Below the pieces are notes generated by a model that had not been told where the DNA came from, did not search any database, and was given only the letters and a program-made list of their open reading frames with translations. A DNA stretch of 64,000 nt, taken from Daedaleopsis sinensis (lineage: Eukaryota; Basidiomycota; Agaricomycetes; Polyporales; Polyporaceae). Positions 11,329 to 21,897 of the stretch are shown here, piece after piece; the stretch's first letter is position 1; the number at the start of each line of letters is the position of its first letter. The translations under genes were made by a program, and so were the position numbers. The DNA is taken from assembly GCA_033807695.1 (NCBI GenBank), contig CM066302.1, positions 2,728,001 to 2,792,000 of the forward strand, read 5' to 3'.

Positions 11329-13327
11329 ATGGTCTCCTCGTTCACCCCCCGCCTTGCCGCCGCCGCGATAGTCGCGTCACAAGCCCTGCACGCGCTCGGC
11401 TACACCGAGTACCCCGTCGGGATCGTGAACAGCGAGACGTACGGGACGCTCAACCTCACCGAGGTCTTCACGCCCGCGTCCGGGCTCGGCGGCCCCGCAG
11501 ACACGTCGAACGCGGCGTGGTCGCGCACGGCGTTCAACGGGATCACGACGTTCGCGCGCGCGCCGCCCGTGCGCTGCTTCGGCGCGGACGCGGAGACGGG
11601 GTACGACGTCGCGGTGCTCGGGGCCCCGTTTGACACTGCGACGAGCTTCCGCCCGGGGTGAGTGCTTCTCTTCGTTGTTTCGCTGCACGGTGCGTGGGAG
11701 AGAGCGTGGACGCTGAAGGACTGTGCGATGGTGCGTAGTGCGCGATTCGGTCCAAATGGGATCCGCCAGGGGTCTCGCCGGATAGGGATCGACAGGATCA
11801 ACGTCGCGGCCAAGATTCGCGTGAGCGATCACCTTGAAGTCGTCGACTGTGGCGATGTCCGTGAGTACCCGCAAACCGTGTATATCGACTGGATGACGTT
11901 CCTGATCGCACTCGGGTGCACAGCGATGGTGCGCACCGACAATAAAGTCGCGCTGCGCCAGCTCGAGCTCGCGAACGCCGCGCTTCTCTCCGGTAGCGGG
12001 ATGCGGACGTACCCCGGCAAGAGCCTGGCGAAGGACGGAAAGTTCCACCCTCGCATCTTGACACTTGTACGTCCCTCCCTCCGCATACCGCTTGTCGTCG
12101 AGCTGAACAGGTCATCGTAGGGCGGCGACCACACCATCACGCTCCCGCTCCTCCGCGGCATTGCTGGCATCTACGGGCCTGTCAGGTATGTGCATTCGTT
12201 TCTGTACTCGCTGGGCGGAACTGATGGGGCGCATCGCGCACGCCTAGTGTAATTCACTTTGACAGTCACTTGGGTGAGTGCCAGTGTCCAAACGTTCGAA
12301 GCGGTGACGTCTAGACACCCTAACACTGACGGCTAACTCTTGACAGACACTTCGAGGCCGAGGAAGCTGCCCGTACGTTACGCGTTTCCAACGGAAGCGG
12401 ACTGAGACCCTGACGTTCCGCGTTCTTTGCTACATGGTTCAATCATCAGGACAGCCCTTGGCTCCCGGGCGAGGAGATGCCCGTCGGCCACGGCAGCTAC
12501 TTCTACTTCGCGCACCAGGAAGGCCTCCTTGCGCCGAACAACGCCAACATCGTCAGTCCCTCCCGCGTGCCGTAATTTCGCCATTACAACGACACTGACA
12601 TCCGCTCGACTGAATCTGAATACGTATGCCTGCAGCACGTTGGCATCCGTAGCGCGATCGACAGCTGGGAGAAGTACGAGGACGACTACGAGGTCGGGTT
12701 CGTCATCTCGCACGCGTACGACATCGAGGACGGCGGCTGGCAGGGCATCGTCAAGCGCATCAAGGACACCGTCGGGACCAACCCTGTATACAGTGAGTGC
12801 TCCCCGTTGATCGCGTATCGCGACCGGAAAGGTCGCGACAGGCGGCGCGGACGCTTCAGCGAATTGTGGGCCCGACTCACGGTGCGCATTGCAGTTACGT
12901 TCGACATTGACGTGGTCGACCCTGGAAGCGCGCCTGCGACCGGCACGTAAGTGCGCCGTCCCTCGTCTGGGGTTCATCCTAGCTGAACGGTTCTCTTGAC
13001 AGGCCCGAGATTGGCGGCTTCACGACCAGGGTCAGTACTTGAAGCGTGACTTCTCGAGATACGAGTCCCCTTTTGCTCACGAAGCACACCACACACACAG
13101 GAGATCCTGAAGATCCTGCAGGGTCTCTCTGGCCTGAAGGTCGTCGGTGCCGACATCGTCGAGGTCGCGCCGGACTATGATTCCCAAGGTGAGTGTTTCA
13201 TCCGAGATCCGCTTCCGCCGACTGACTCGAACGCGTCTCTCCTGCAGATCAGAGGACGTCGTTCGCAGCGGCAGCTATTGGCTGGGAGTTCCTTGCGCTC
13301 ATGGCGAAGGCTCCTCTGACCGAGTGA
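11329..13327 (+). CDS. Agmatinase/arginase family protein with signal peptide
   Basis: Ureohydrolase of the agmatinase branch: hydrolyses a guanidino group to release urea, using a binuclear Mn centre. The first exon encodes a likely signal peptide (SFTPRLAAAAIVASQALHALG), so the protein is probably secreted or vacuolar. Family blocks in order: GAPFDTATSFRPG (11616-11660), ARFGPNGIRQGSRR (11739), VVDCGDV (11838), NKVALRQLELANAALLSG, GGDHTITLPLLRG (12121), HFDSHLDTW (12247), HGSYFYFA (12490), HVGIRS, FDIDVVDPGSAPATGTPEIGG (12902-13018) and VVGADIVEVAPDYD. The metal ligands (His of GGDH, Asp/His/Asp of DSHLD, Asp/Asp of DIDVVD) are all present. About 9 short introns. Stop at 13325-13327 after LMAKAPLTE. 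The actual substrate (agmatine or another guanidino compound) cannot be fixed from sequence. Confidence 0.88.
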
Positions 13328-13961
13328 TCGTTGCAGCTGTGCAAGTGTGTAATCAGGATTGCTGTACTTAATGCGGACCTCCGACTCGGAGTCGTGCCAC
13401 TGCCACTGCCATTGGCAGCTTGATTAATAGACGCGATCGCTTGTAGTTTTTCTATTCTCTCGTCCACGCCTCCTCGAGATGCACATCGCGGAGATACTGT
13501 ATCATCGCGGCGCAAATCCCCCGCTCGTGCTTCTCTGGCTAAGATCGGCGGTCGAACGGAGTGTGTGTGACTGGTGACGCGCAGAGTAACGTCATCGCTT
13601 GCACTGTGACGGTGGTGAGCCGTGACTATACTTAATGCCGGAGGATCGGCAGGGGGCCGGTGAACTCATCGGCTCTCTCGATCGCTTCGGTTTGTGTACA
13701 TCGACACCCGTCCTCGACGCCGTCTGTGCACCTCTCGACAACGCCTTTCGACCGCTGCTCACCGGGGCTGACGATCCGCAGAGGTGCGTCCTGACGCGCG
13801 CTCCGTCGCGCGCTGCGACGGCAACGGGCCACGACTGCTTCCCGCCGCGCGAGCGACTGACTGAACCTTGTATCTCGTAGAGCTTTGCTCCCGCTCCTCC
13901 TCACCTCTCATTCGTTTCCCCATTATCTGCTTATACGAGGGCGCAACAAGACCAGACAGCA
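13328..13961. other. Intergenic region upstream of FAD synthase
   Basis: No gene recognised. It contains the 3' flank of the agmatinase gene and presumably the FAD synthase promoter. Confidence 0.4.
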
Positions 13962-15667
13962 ATGGAGAAAGTCGACTATGCTTCACTTGCGGAGGAAGTG
14001 TACACCTTCGCGCTCTCGGAGGATCCTCTTGCCGCCCCGGTAAAGGAAGCACTGCAAGTAATTGACGAGGCATTCGAAACATGGGGGTACGTCTCCAGTT
14101 CATCTCGCGGAACCAGGCATCTCAGCATGCGTGCAGACAAGAACACATATCTCTGAGCTTCAACGGGGGCAAAGACTGTATGTCTCCATCCTCGCTGTCG
14201 GTCCACATCGCGGACTCACCCCAGCGATTGCATAGGTACCGTGCTGCTTCATCTCGTTGCTGCTAGTATCGGCCGCCATGCAAAGCCGGACGTCCCTTCT
14301 GCCCCCCTCGCCGCAGTAAACATCCCGGTACCGTCACCGTTTCCGGAGCTAGAAGCTTTCATTGAGGACGCCGCCTCAGCCTACAACCTCGACCTCTTCC
14401 ACTGCAAACCTCCCACGGACGCCGTTCTTCCAGTGGAGACAGTAGCCACACCGGGCGCGTCATTTGCTCCCGTACTGGAGAGGCCGACGCATGTCAAGGG
14501 CGGAGAGGGAATGCGTCTGGCGCTGGAGATGTACAAGAATCGCTTTCCCCAGGTGGAAGCCATCTTGATTGGCACAAGGCGGAGCGACCCCCACGGAGGT
14601 GCGTAGTACCGCTAGTTTCCTTCGCCATCTGTCCGCAGCCTTCTGCACCTCTGTCCGCAGCCTTCTGCACCATTAGATCGTTTGCTCGCACGAGAAGCTG
14701 GGTGATTTATCCCCAAATAGACCCACTAGACGTGGCCATTCAATGTCGCTGCGGGGTCACATACCAGTCCGCCGATGCATCGCGCGTACCTTGCTATTGA
14801 TAGTGTTTCGCTATGCTTCTGAATCCCTATCGGTCGACGACTTGCTGATGATCTCACAGCGAAGCTCGGTTTCCGAGACCCTACAGACCCTACCTGGCCT
14901 CGCTTCGTGCGCGTCAACCCTATCATCAACTGGGCGTATGCGGACGTCTGGGCTTACCTGCGGAGATTCAAAGTGCCGTACTGCGGTCTCTACGATGAAG
15001 GGTGAGTAGACCCTATCGCGTTCACAGACTGGCGAAACTGACCGTGCGCTACAGCTATACATCTCTCGGCTCGACGTACAACACCCATCCAAACCCCGCC
15101 CTCCGCTCGCACACGCACTGCACCTGCGGTAACTCCCCCTCCGCCAACGGCACCGCTGGCCCCTCTGCATCCACATCCTCGTCGAAGCCCAACGGACACA
15201 GCCCCGCGAAACCCGCCACGACGATGAACTTGAACGGCACCGCTCCGAGACCCGTCGCGCTCCTCCCGGACCAGTTCTTCGTCGTGAACGGGAACAGCCA
15301 CGACGCGATGTGCATCGGGGACACCGCCCCGCACGCGCCCCTCCCGCACCGCTCGATGCTCATGCACCTCACCGACACGGACCAGATGATGTGCCACGCG
15401 GACGGCGTGCAGCTCTTCCCCGTTCCCTCCCCCTTCTCGACGTCACACTCGTCCAGCAACGGCCGGATAGCGCCGGCACCAGCGACGGCGACGGCACCAG
15501 CGCATGGGGAGCCGCGCCTAGGGGAGGCCTCGACGCCGGCAGCAGCACAGTCGGGGTCGGGGTCGTGTACGTGTCCGCCGAGGTACCGACCCGCGTTCGA
15601 GCTGGAGGATGGCACTTTGGAGCGGGCAGGGCGGGCCGCAGGTGCTCCCGTCCCCGACCATGCGTAG
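13962..15667 (+). CDS. FAD1: FAD synthase (FMN adenylyltransferase)
   Basis: Transfers AMP from ATP to FMN to make FAD; a member of the PAPS-reductase fold, cytosolic in yeast. The start MEKVDYASLAEEVYTFA at 13962 opens a short first exon; the P-loop-like SFNGGKDCTVLLHL is rebuilt across introns at about 14091-14155 and 14178-14237. Further blocks: LEMYKNRFPQVEAILIGTRRSDPH (14523-14593), FRDPTDPTWPRFVRVNPIINWAYADVWAYLR (14876-14965), [25 protein letters not shown] (about 14980-15100) and YRPAFELEDGTLERAGR near the C-terminus (15582-15632). Between the last two blocks lies an insertion of about 155 residues, rich in Ser/Pro/Ala/Thr with His and Cys, bracketed by CTC triplets (HTHCTCG and GSCTCPP). 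Typical fungal FAD1 passes almost directly from one block to the other, so the insertion is odd. The identity itself is secure. Confidence 0.92.
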
Positions 15668-16178
15668 TACGGTGCTTCTACGGGCGCGACGGTCCTCGCG
15701 GCTCGCGGCTTAGAGCTTGGGCTCTCAGCTGCCTTGTGCGCTGGGGATGAGAGTTCGTTGCACATCCTGTATCACTAATGCGTTCGTACGTCGTCGTATG
15801 TGTCTCGTTTGCGTAGGACTGACGCGTAGATCTGATATGTAGGCTGTGGAGTTTGAACGTTCCGTGTACATAGAAATGCTTCGATCGCGCTCTGCTACGG
15901 CTGTGGTGTTGCTTCGAACCTATCTGCAACTGTATCATATTTGAATGGTATCGAACTTCTCGCTCATATCCTGTATACGCGCTTGTCCTGAGACGTGTCT
16001 AGGAGCAGAACGGTGTATGTGTCGAGTCAGAGTGCTCTAACACACATGGCCGGCGTTCGACGACGTTCAGAATCCTATCCCTTCTAATATCCAGCGTTCC
16101 CGCCCACTGCAAACTAGCACGACCCCATCACCCCCATCGACCCGCGCATGCATGGCTCGCGACCGGTCCTTTGCCCGA
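15668..16178. other. Convergent 3' intergenic region
   Basis: Holds the 3' ends of FAD synthase (+) and biotin-protein ligase (-). Nothing else recognised. Confidence 0.4.
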
Positions 16179-18483
16179 TCACGTCTTCGTCTTGATGAGC
16201 CCCGCCATGAGATCGAAGCTGTTCCCGTCCGGCTGGAGGTCGATGAACTCCGTTCCAAACCCGCCTCCGCCGCCCATCCTTCCGGAGGCGGGATCGCGCT
16301 CAGGCAGCGTGCGCAGGAGGCCGTGGTCGGGCGTGATGCCAACGATGCGCACCTTGCGCGCAGGCGTGACCGTCGTGAGTGTCACGAGCTGGTCCCTGTG
16401 TGCGCGCACGCAGACGGTCAGAGGGGACGGACAGAGGAAGGTCGCGAGTACAGAAGGAGAAGGAGAAGGAGAGGGAGCACGCACGAGTGGAGCCAGCGCT
16501 CGAGGTAGAGGTCCATGAAGGGCGCGAACGAGCCGCGCTCGCGCACGAACTCAGCCCACATGCGCTCGAAGCGCACCATGACCGCCGCGAGCGTGCGCTC
16601 GAGCGTCGGGCGCGGCGTAGAGCCGGGGAGCAGCTGCGCGAGCGAGGTGAGCGGGGGCGCGCTCAGCACGTTCAGCCCGCAACCTACATCCCACCGTCGC
16701 AAGTCAATGCGTAAGTACATGCGGGCGCGTCTGACACACGACAAGGAGCGGACGCACCGACGACGATGTCCGCCTTGCCCGCGCCGAAGCTCGTGTTGAC
16801 GAGGATCCCGCCGATCTTCCTGCGCTCGCCCTCGGGGGTGACCGCGTACAGGTCGTTCGGCCACTTGATCCGCACGCGCTCCCCAGTCCTCCCATCGTCG
16901 CCGTCGCCGCCCAGCACGCCTGGGGTGCGGCACGCCTCGGCGACGGCGAGCGCGAAGAGGTACTGCACGAACACGATCTTCGGCGCGGGCAGCGCGGCGA
17001 GCGGGACGCGCAGCAAGAGCGAGAACATCAGGCACCCGGGCGGGGAGAGCCACACGTTCGCGCCGCGGCCGCGCCCTGTGAGCTGCGCGCCCGCAAGAGA
17101 GAGGAGCGGGGGCGGGAGCGTGCCCATCAGGCGCGCGTTCCTACGTTTGTCGGTGTTGAGGGGTGTGGGGTGAGTGTAAGTGTGAGTGTGAATGCGAACG
17201 ACCGGTCGTCAATTTTGGGGTGCTCTGCAGAGGAGTGGACGCGGGCGGACTCACTTGTCGAGCAACGTCTGCGTGCTCGTCACCGTATCGCCGTACAGCA
17301 GGGCCTCGCCTGCACCCCACTCGCCCGGGGGGTAGCTGTCAGGGAGCCCGCGCTCCGCGCGCGCGCTTTTCAGCTCGTCGTAGTACCGCGCGATATCGAA
17401 CCGCTCCGCGAGGTCGCGCGGGGGAAGCGTGTTGCCCGTGTACGCGACGATGTGCTTGGGGATCCAGGACGCGGGGTCGTCGTCCATCGTGCGCGAGGCG
17501 GCGCGCTGCTCGGCGACGACGCGTGCGGCGTCCGTGTGCGGGTGGATGAGGAAGGTGTCGTTGCTGTCTTTGAGCTCGTACGGCTCGCCGAGGCTCGGAA
17601 TTTCCAAGGCCTCGAGGATGCTCTCGACGACGCCCGCGCGCCAGGGCGCGGCGGTGAGGATCTGCGGCAACGGGCGAGGGGGGTGTTCTGACACGGGGGC
17701 GGGGAGGTGCAGGTCCAGCCCTTCGAGGGTCTGGCGGAGGAGCTGGAGGCGCGCACGGTCGTCCTTGTCGTTTGTGAGCGGGCTTTCGAGCTGGACACTC
17801 CAGAATGCGGCGGACCCCCGCCCGATGCGCGCGTGGCAGCCTGCAGGAGTGACGGCGGCCGCCCCCTGGACGTGCGCGACTGTCCTGATCCCGTTTGTTT
17901 CGAGATTCGTAACGTTGGAGAGATCTATCTCTCCAACACGGGGAAGGCCATCGACCTGTATACCCTCCAGGGATTGAACGATAACCGTGCTCGTGGCTGC
18001 AGTACTCTCGGTAGGATCTATGGGTGCGAGAGCGAACGCGAGTCTTGTTTCCGGATCTTCAAGCGGTAGCTTTGATCCGCCGGATGTCCTGTCTGAACTC
18101 TTGTCTGAGAGAGAGATACCCGCGAGCTGAGACGCGAGAAATAGCGTGGTATTCGCACGGCGCAAGTCCACGCGTAGCCCTACCCCCAGAGCAAGAAGCC
18201 GGCCTCCGCCTACGACGTAGTTCTGAATCTCCTTCGCCGCAGATGGTGTAAGGGGAGCACTGCTGATGGAAGGCGAACCGGAGCTCGAGGAAGGTGCCGC
18301 CCGCGAGATGAGTGATGGTAGGACGAGCAGTGAGCACGAGGCAGCCCAGGGGTGCGCAGAAAGAGATTGAGACGTGACGGTCTGCACGGCGTAGTTCGGG
18401 GCAAGGAGAAACCGAAGGCTGGCGAGAGTGTCGCTCAGCGAGGACGGAGATGTGTCGGGTCCGGCATAGACGAGGATGTTCAT
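16179..18483 (-). CDS. BPL1: Biotin-protein ligase (holocarboxylase synthetase)
   Basis: Activates biotin as biotinyl-AMP and attaches it to a lysine of acetyl-CoA carboxylase, pyruvate carboxylase and related enzymes. Start MNILVYAGPDTSPSS at 18483. The N-terminal half (to about residue 300) is the amidotransferase-like BPL_N domain (YVVGGGRLLALGVGLR). The catalytic domain begins after GEALLYGDTVTSTQTLLDK, split by an intron near 17250, and shows AGAQLTGRGRGANVWLSPPG (GRGRG biotinyl-AMP loop, about 17085-17025), VRIKWPNDLYA (16880) and KIGGILVNTSFGAG. After CGLNVL come a helical region and the small C-terminal domain with VRIVGITPDHGLL, ending in FDLMAGLIKTKT and a TGA at 16179. Three introns are visible. 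The length and two-domain layout match fungal Bpl1. Confidence 0.93.
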
Positions 18484-19414
18484 TGTGTATGTTCCAGGAT
18501 TGATGGTATTGATACGATATAGGGTACTGTATCCAGATCGAGGACGGGCAGCGACGTAGTATGCAGTCGGGGGCCTGTAGAGCAAGTGATACGCGTAGCT
18601 TGAAAAGGTGGTGTACAAGATGGCTGTGCAAACTTGAGGGTACAGCGGCTTTATGTCTTAGGTTGACCGTTTTTACGTTCGATAGTCTGAGAAGGTATCT
18701 GATATCGATTCCCACCGTCTAAGTGTCGGCAGTGAAAGAGCTAACCTTTGATTGAACACGAACAAAGAGTCACAATCAATGGGGCGATCGGGGTTGGATT
18801 CCCGCGCCTCACGCAAGGATTCACGGTGAATTTGAACCTGTGGTTAAACTCTGGGAGTTAGCAAGTCAGCCTGTCCCGCCGCCGGGTTCGGGCACACTGT
18901 CGTGAGACTCAGCGATACAACATCCATATACGCGATTGTATACATACCTCCCTGCAGCTGTGTCTGATGTCACGAACACTTGACTCTGTGGAGAACGGAG
19001 AAGAGGGAGTCCCGTAGGCGCCTCCTGACTCGGTGCGTGATCACGGGGCCGTGGGTTCGGACGCGATCATGGCGACCGTAAGTAATATAAACTACAACTC
19101 TGGCTATAGTACAGTAGTACTGTACTATGCATGGGAGGAGGGGGGGCATATGCCGGAGCCACACAATATGCTATTCGGACATCGTGATGAGAGGATTGAT
19201 CAAAAACCAGTGAGGACGTCAGCCGCACCGAGACTGGTATACTACTTCTTGTGTGCGCAGAGGAAGACACACGTCCGACACCGGCACCTTGACAAAACAG
19301 CCCAATGCATTATAACAGAGAAATAGTATACACACCCCAATCCGAGTCCAGCTTGCGTGATCAAGCATAGTCCGAGATCCAAGTCCGTGAGTCGCACAGG
19401 CAAGCCGGCGGTCC
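18484..19414. other. Intergenic region
   Basis: No gene recognised. A near-palindrome (tagtacagtagtactgtacta) lies at about 19106-19126. A stretch near 18800-18900 with gattccc and gggttcggg words was examined as a tRNA and rejected. Confidence 0.4.
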
Positions 19415-20405
19415 CTACGCGTACATCTCGTCGGGCACACCCGGCACCTTCTCACCAAATACGCCTTGAGGTCCTGAGATGGGAGACGATGCTGAGTCAA
19501 CGATGATAACAGTATCATTGTCGCCGCCCTCTCTCTCCGCTTTCACGGGGCGCGCCGTGGCATCTACACCGGACGTGTTTGGGTCCTGGACCACGTCGAG
19601 AGGCTTCGGGCGCGTCCTGCGTCCGCGCCCGCGGAACGGCATCTGCTTGCGGGTGTCCTGCAGAAGCGCGGAGAGCGCAGCTCGCGGACCGTCCTGGCGC
19701 GCCCGGGCGACGAAGCGCACGAGGACGTATGTGGCGAGCGCACCCAGAGTGAGGTTGGAGGAGACGAAAACGAAGAATACGAGCAGGCACACAAGCCAGA
19801 ATCCTGCGGTAGAAGCACTTGTCAGGGGGATCTCCGCGGAGGATGTTGTGGGTCTGAGGGGGCTAACCGAAGAAACCGACTGCGCAGGATGCAGTGAAGA
19901 CTGCGAGCGCGAGCGCGAGGAATATGAACGTGGCGAAGATGAATATAGAGAAACCTCTATAGGGTTACGTTTGTTCAGCAGGTTCCTCAAGCGGAAAGAA
20001 GGAGCGAGACATGACGAACATGAATGAGAGGATTGGCAGCAAGCTGAGGGTTATGTATATTGCGGTAAACGTCTGCGTGCACGTGTGAGGTTCGAGGACC
20101 TCAGAGACCAATGCTGGAACATACAGAGACAACAGGCCGCGTGCGGTATGAGGAGTGAAGATAGTCGAACACAGGGTGCGCGATGTTCTGCTCGAACCTG
20201 TGGAGGCGAGATGAGCATATCATTGAGACTTCGAGAGACAGTCGTCTTTTTGGGATCTTGTTGCATGCAAGGGTGTCAAAACTAGTCAGGGCGCGCACCG
20301 TTCGAACGAGTCACGCACTGCCGTCGCGCTTTTCTCGAAATAGTCGGCGAGGACATCCTCGTCGTCCTCGGGGACGTGTTCCTGTTTGATCGTTCGGTCG
20401 TCCAT
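19415..20405 (-). CDS. Small multi-pass membrane protein, function unknown
   Basis: Start MDDRTIKQEHVPEDDEDVLADYF at 20405. After a first intron (about 20193-20297), exon 2 reads FEQNIAHPVFDYLHSSYRTRP. Then three hydrophobic segments come from separate short exons: FTAIYITLSLLPILSFMFVM (about 20070-20010), FSIFIFATFIFLALALAVFT (about 19955-19895) and GFWLVCLLVFFVFVSS followed by LTLGALATYVLVRFVARAR (19800-19695). The C-terminal tail is polar and basic (FRGRGRRTRPKP) and ends in VPGVPDEMYA, stop at 19415. The exon frames were joined by eye: the middle TM exon only reads through in one frame, and the joins are approximate. I do not recognise the family. An ER or lipid-droplet membrane protein is possible but not shown. 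Confidence 0.6.
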
Positions 20406-21897
20406 TGGGTTCTCCTCGGGATTACGTTACGGCGTAGTCGGAGAGAGAGAAAAGACTGTGTTTGCCTGTTGAGAACGCGGGATTAGCTGCTGAGGCCGGC
20501 TCGAGGTGGTGAGTAAGGAACAACGACGCATACAACGACACATACACAGACATATACCCACTCGTGTGCGCGCTTTCCCCGCCCTGACGTCGTTGCCATC
20601 AGTACATGTCCTCAAACGGAACGGCGTCGGCCCGGAGCGTCCGGAAGACAGGAGCGCTTCTTACGATTTGAGTCGATCGCCACCGTCGCACTTTCCTCGT
20701 CCACCGTTCTCTGCCTCCTCGTACCTTGGCATGATCTCCTCCTTGCCTCCTCGAGACTCCTCTGACTGTCCTAAGGCCCTATGGATGCGAGTCGTAGGCA
20801 GGAATGGGCTGGATTGGATGGCAGGGAAGACGTTCAAAAGGTCAGTTACGCCTATGTCCACAAGCTCTCGAATCCCATCTCTGCCAGTGCATGGTTCATG
20901 TGCATCACCGTCGCGCTCGAGGTACACGCTCTCAGGTGGGATGGAGGCACGACCTAAACCCATGGAGCTGTAGGACGAGTGCGGTAATGACAGTGGCTTG
21001 CATTGATACACATCTCCTGTGCGTCGCCTTCAGGCTCGACGTACTACACGCTCTCAGGTGGGATACAGGTTTGACCTGGACCCATGGAGCTGTAGTACGA
21101 GCACAGGTTGACCGCAGTGACATGCTGCTGCTCGCGGACATCACTGCTACATACCTCTTCTCCACCATCATCACGCTCGAGGCTGCCACTCTTCAATGAA
21201 CATAACAAATGTTTGACACATCACGCTGTTCATAAGTAGAGCTGAGCCCGGCAATGTCGACGATGTCCGTTGTAGGACCGTCCTTCCCTCCCGTCAATAG
21301 GTCCTCATCGTCTGCCTAGGGGAGACAAGGTGGACTCAATCGTCCTGGTCGCATGCTTGTTGATGTCGGTCTGGCGTAGGAGCACAGACTAGGCAGCCCC
21401 TGGGGGCTGCTGTTGACGGCCGTTCGTTGTTCTCTAGGAGGCAGTCGATGGCGGCAGGCATGTGCACCTGTCTCCTGCCCGCTGCCGACTGGTATGTGGG
21501 CGGGGTCCTTCATAGAGACACCAGTCTCGTAACGTGTAGGAGCTCGGGAGAGCTCTTGCACACTTTGGTTTTTGTACAGGTTTTCCCAAGGTTTTAGCTC
21601 GCGGTCCTGCCTGTGTTATGCGGGCCAGGGGTTTTGTCGGAGGTCATGGACCAAGGAGATCTATAGATGTGAAGTTGGGCATCTAAGCCGTTGCTTATGG
21701 CTTTCTCGGTATTATGCACGTAAATATTGATTGGGCGTCTGCGTGTAACCTGTATCGAGTAAAAGCCGAAATACCATCCTCCTCCTCCTCACCTACGATT
21801 GTCGTACCTCTGGACACACTCAAGGTCTACCTGGCACTCAGACTGACTGATATACAGCTGGGATAGCACAGATAGGCTCACCTGAGCGTACCTCACG
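20406..21897. other. Intergenic region with a two-copy direct repeat
   Basis: About 1.5 kb without a supportable gene. A segment of roughly 65 bp starting near 20917 (words cacgctctcaggtggga and cccatggagctgta) recurs near 21036, about 118 bp further on, with several substitutions. A 155-residue frame at 20506-20973 (+) and a frame on the opposite strand span the same region, but neither resembles a known protein and both are rich in Ser/Arg. Confidence 0.45.

Noticed and set aside
18780..18900. Possible tRNA
   Set aside because: Words such as ggttggattccc and gggttcggg resemble a T-loop, but no consistent acceptor, D and anticodon stems could be paired.
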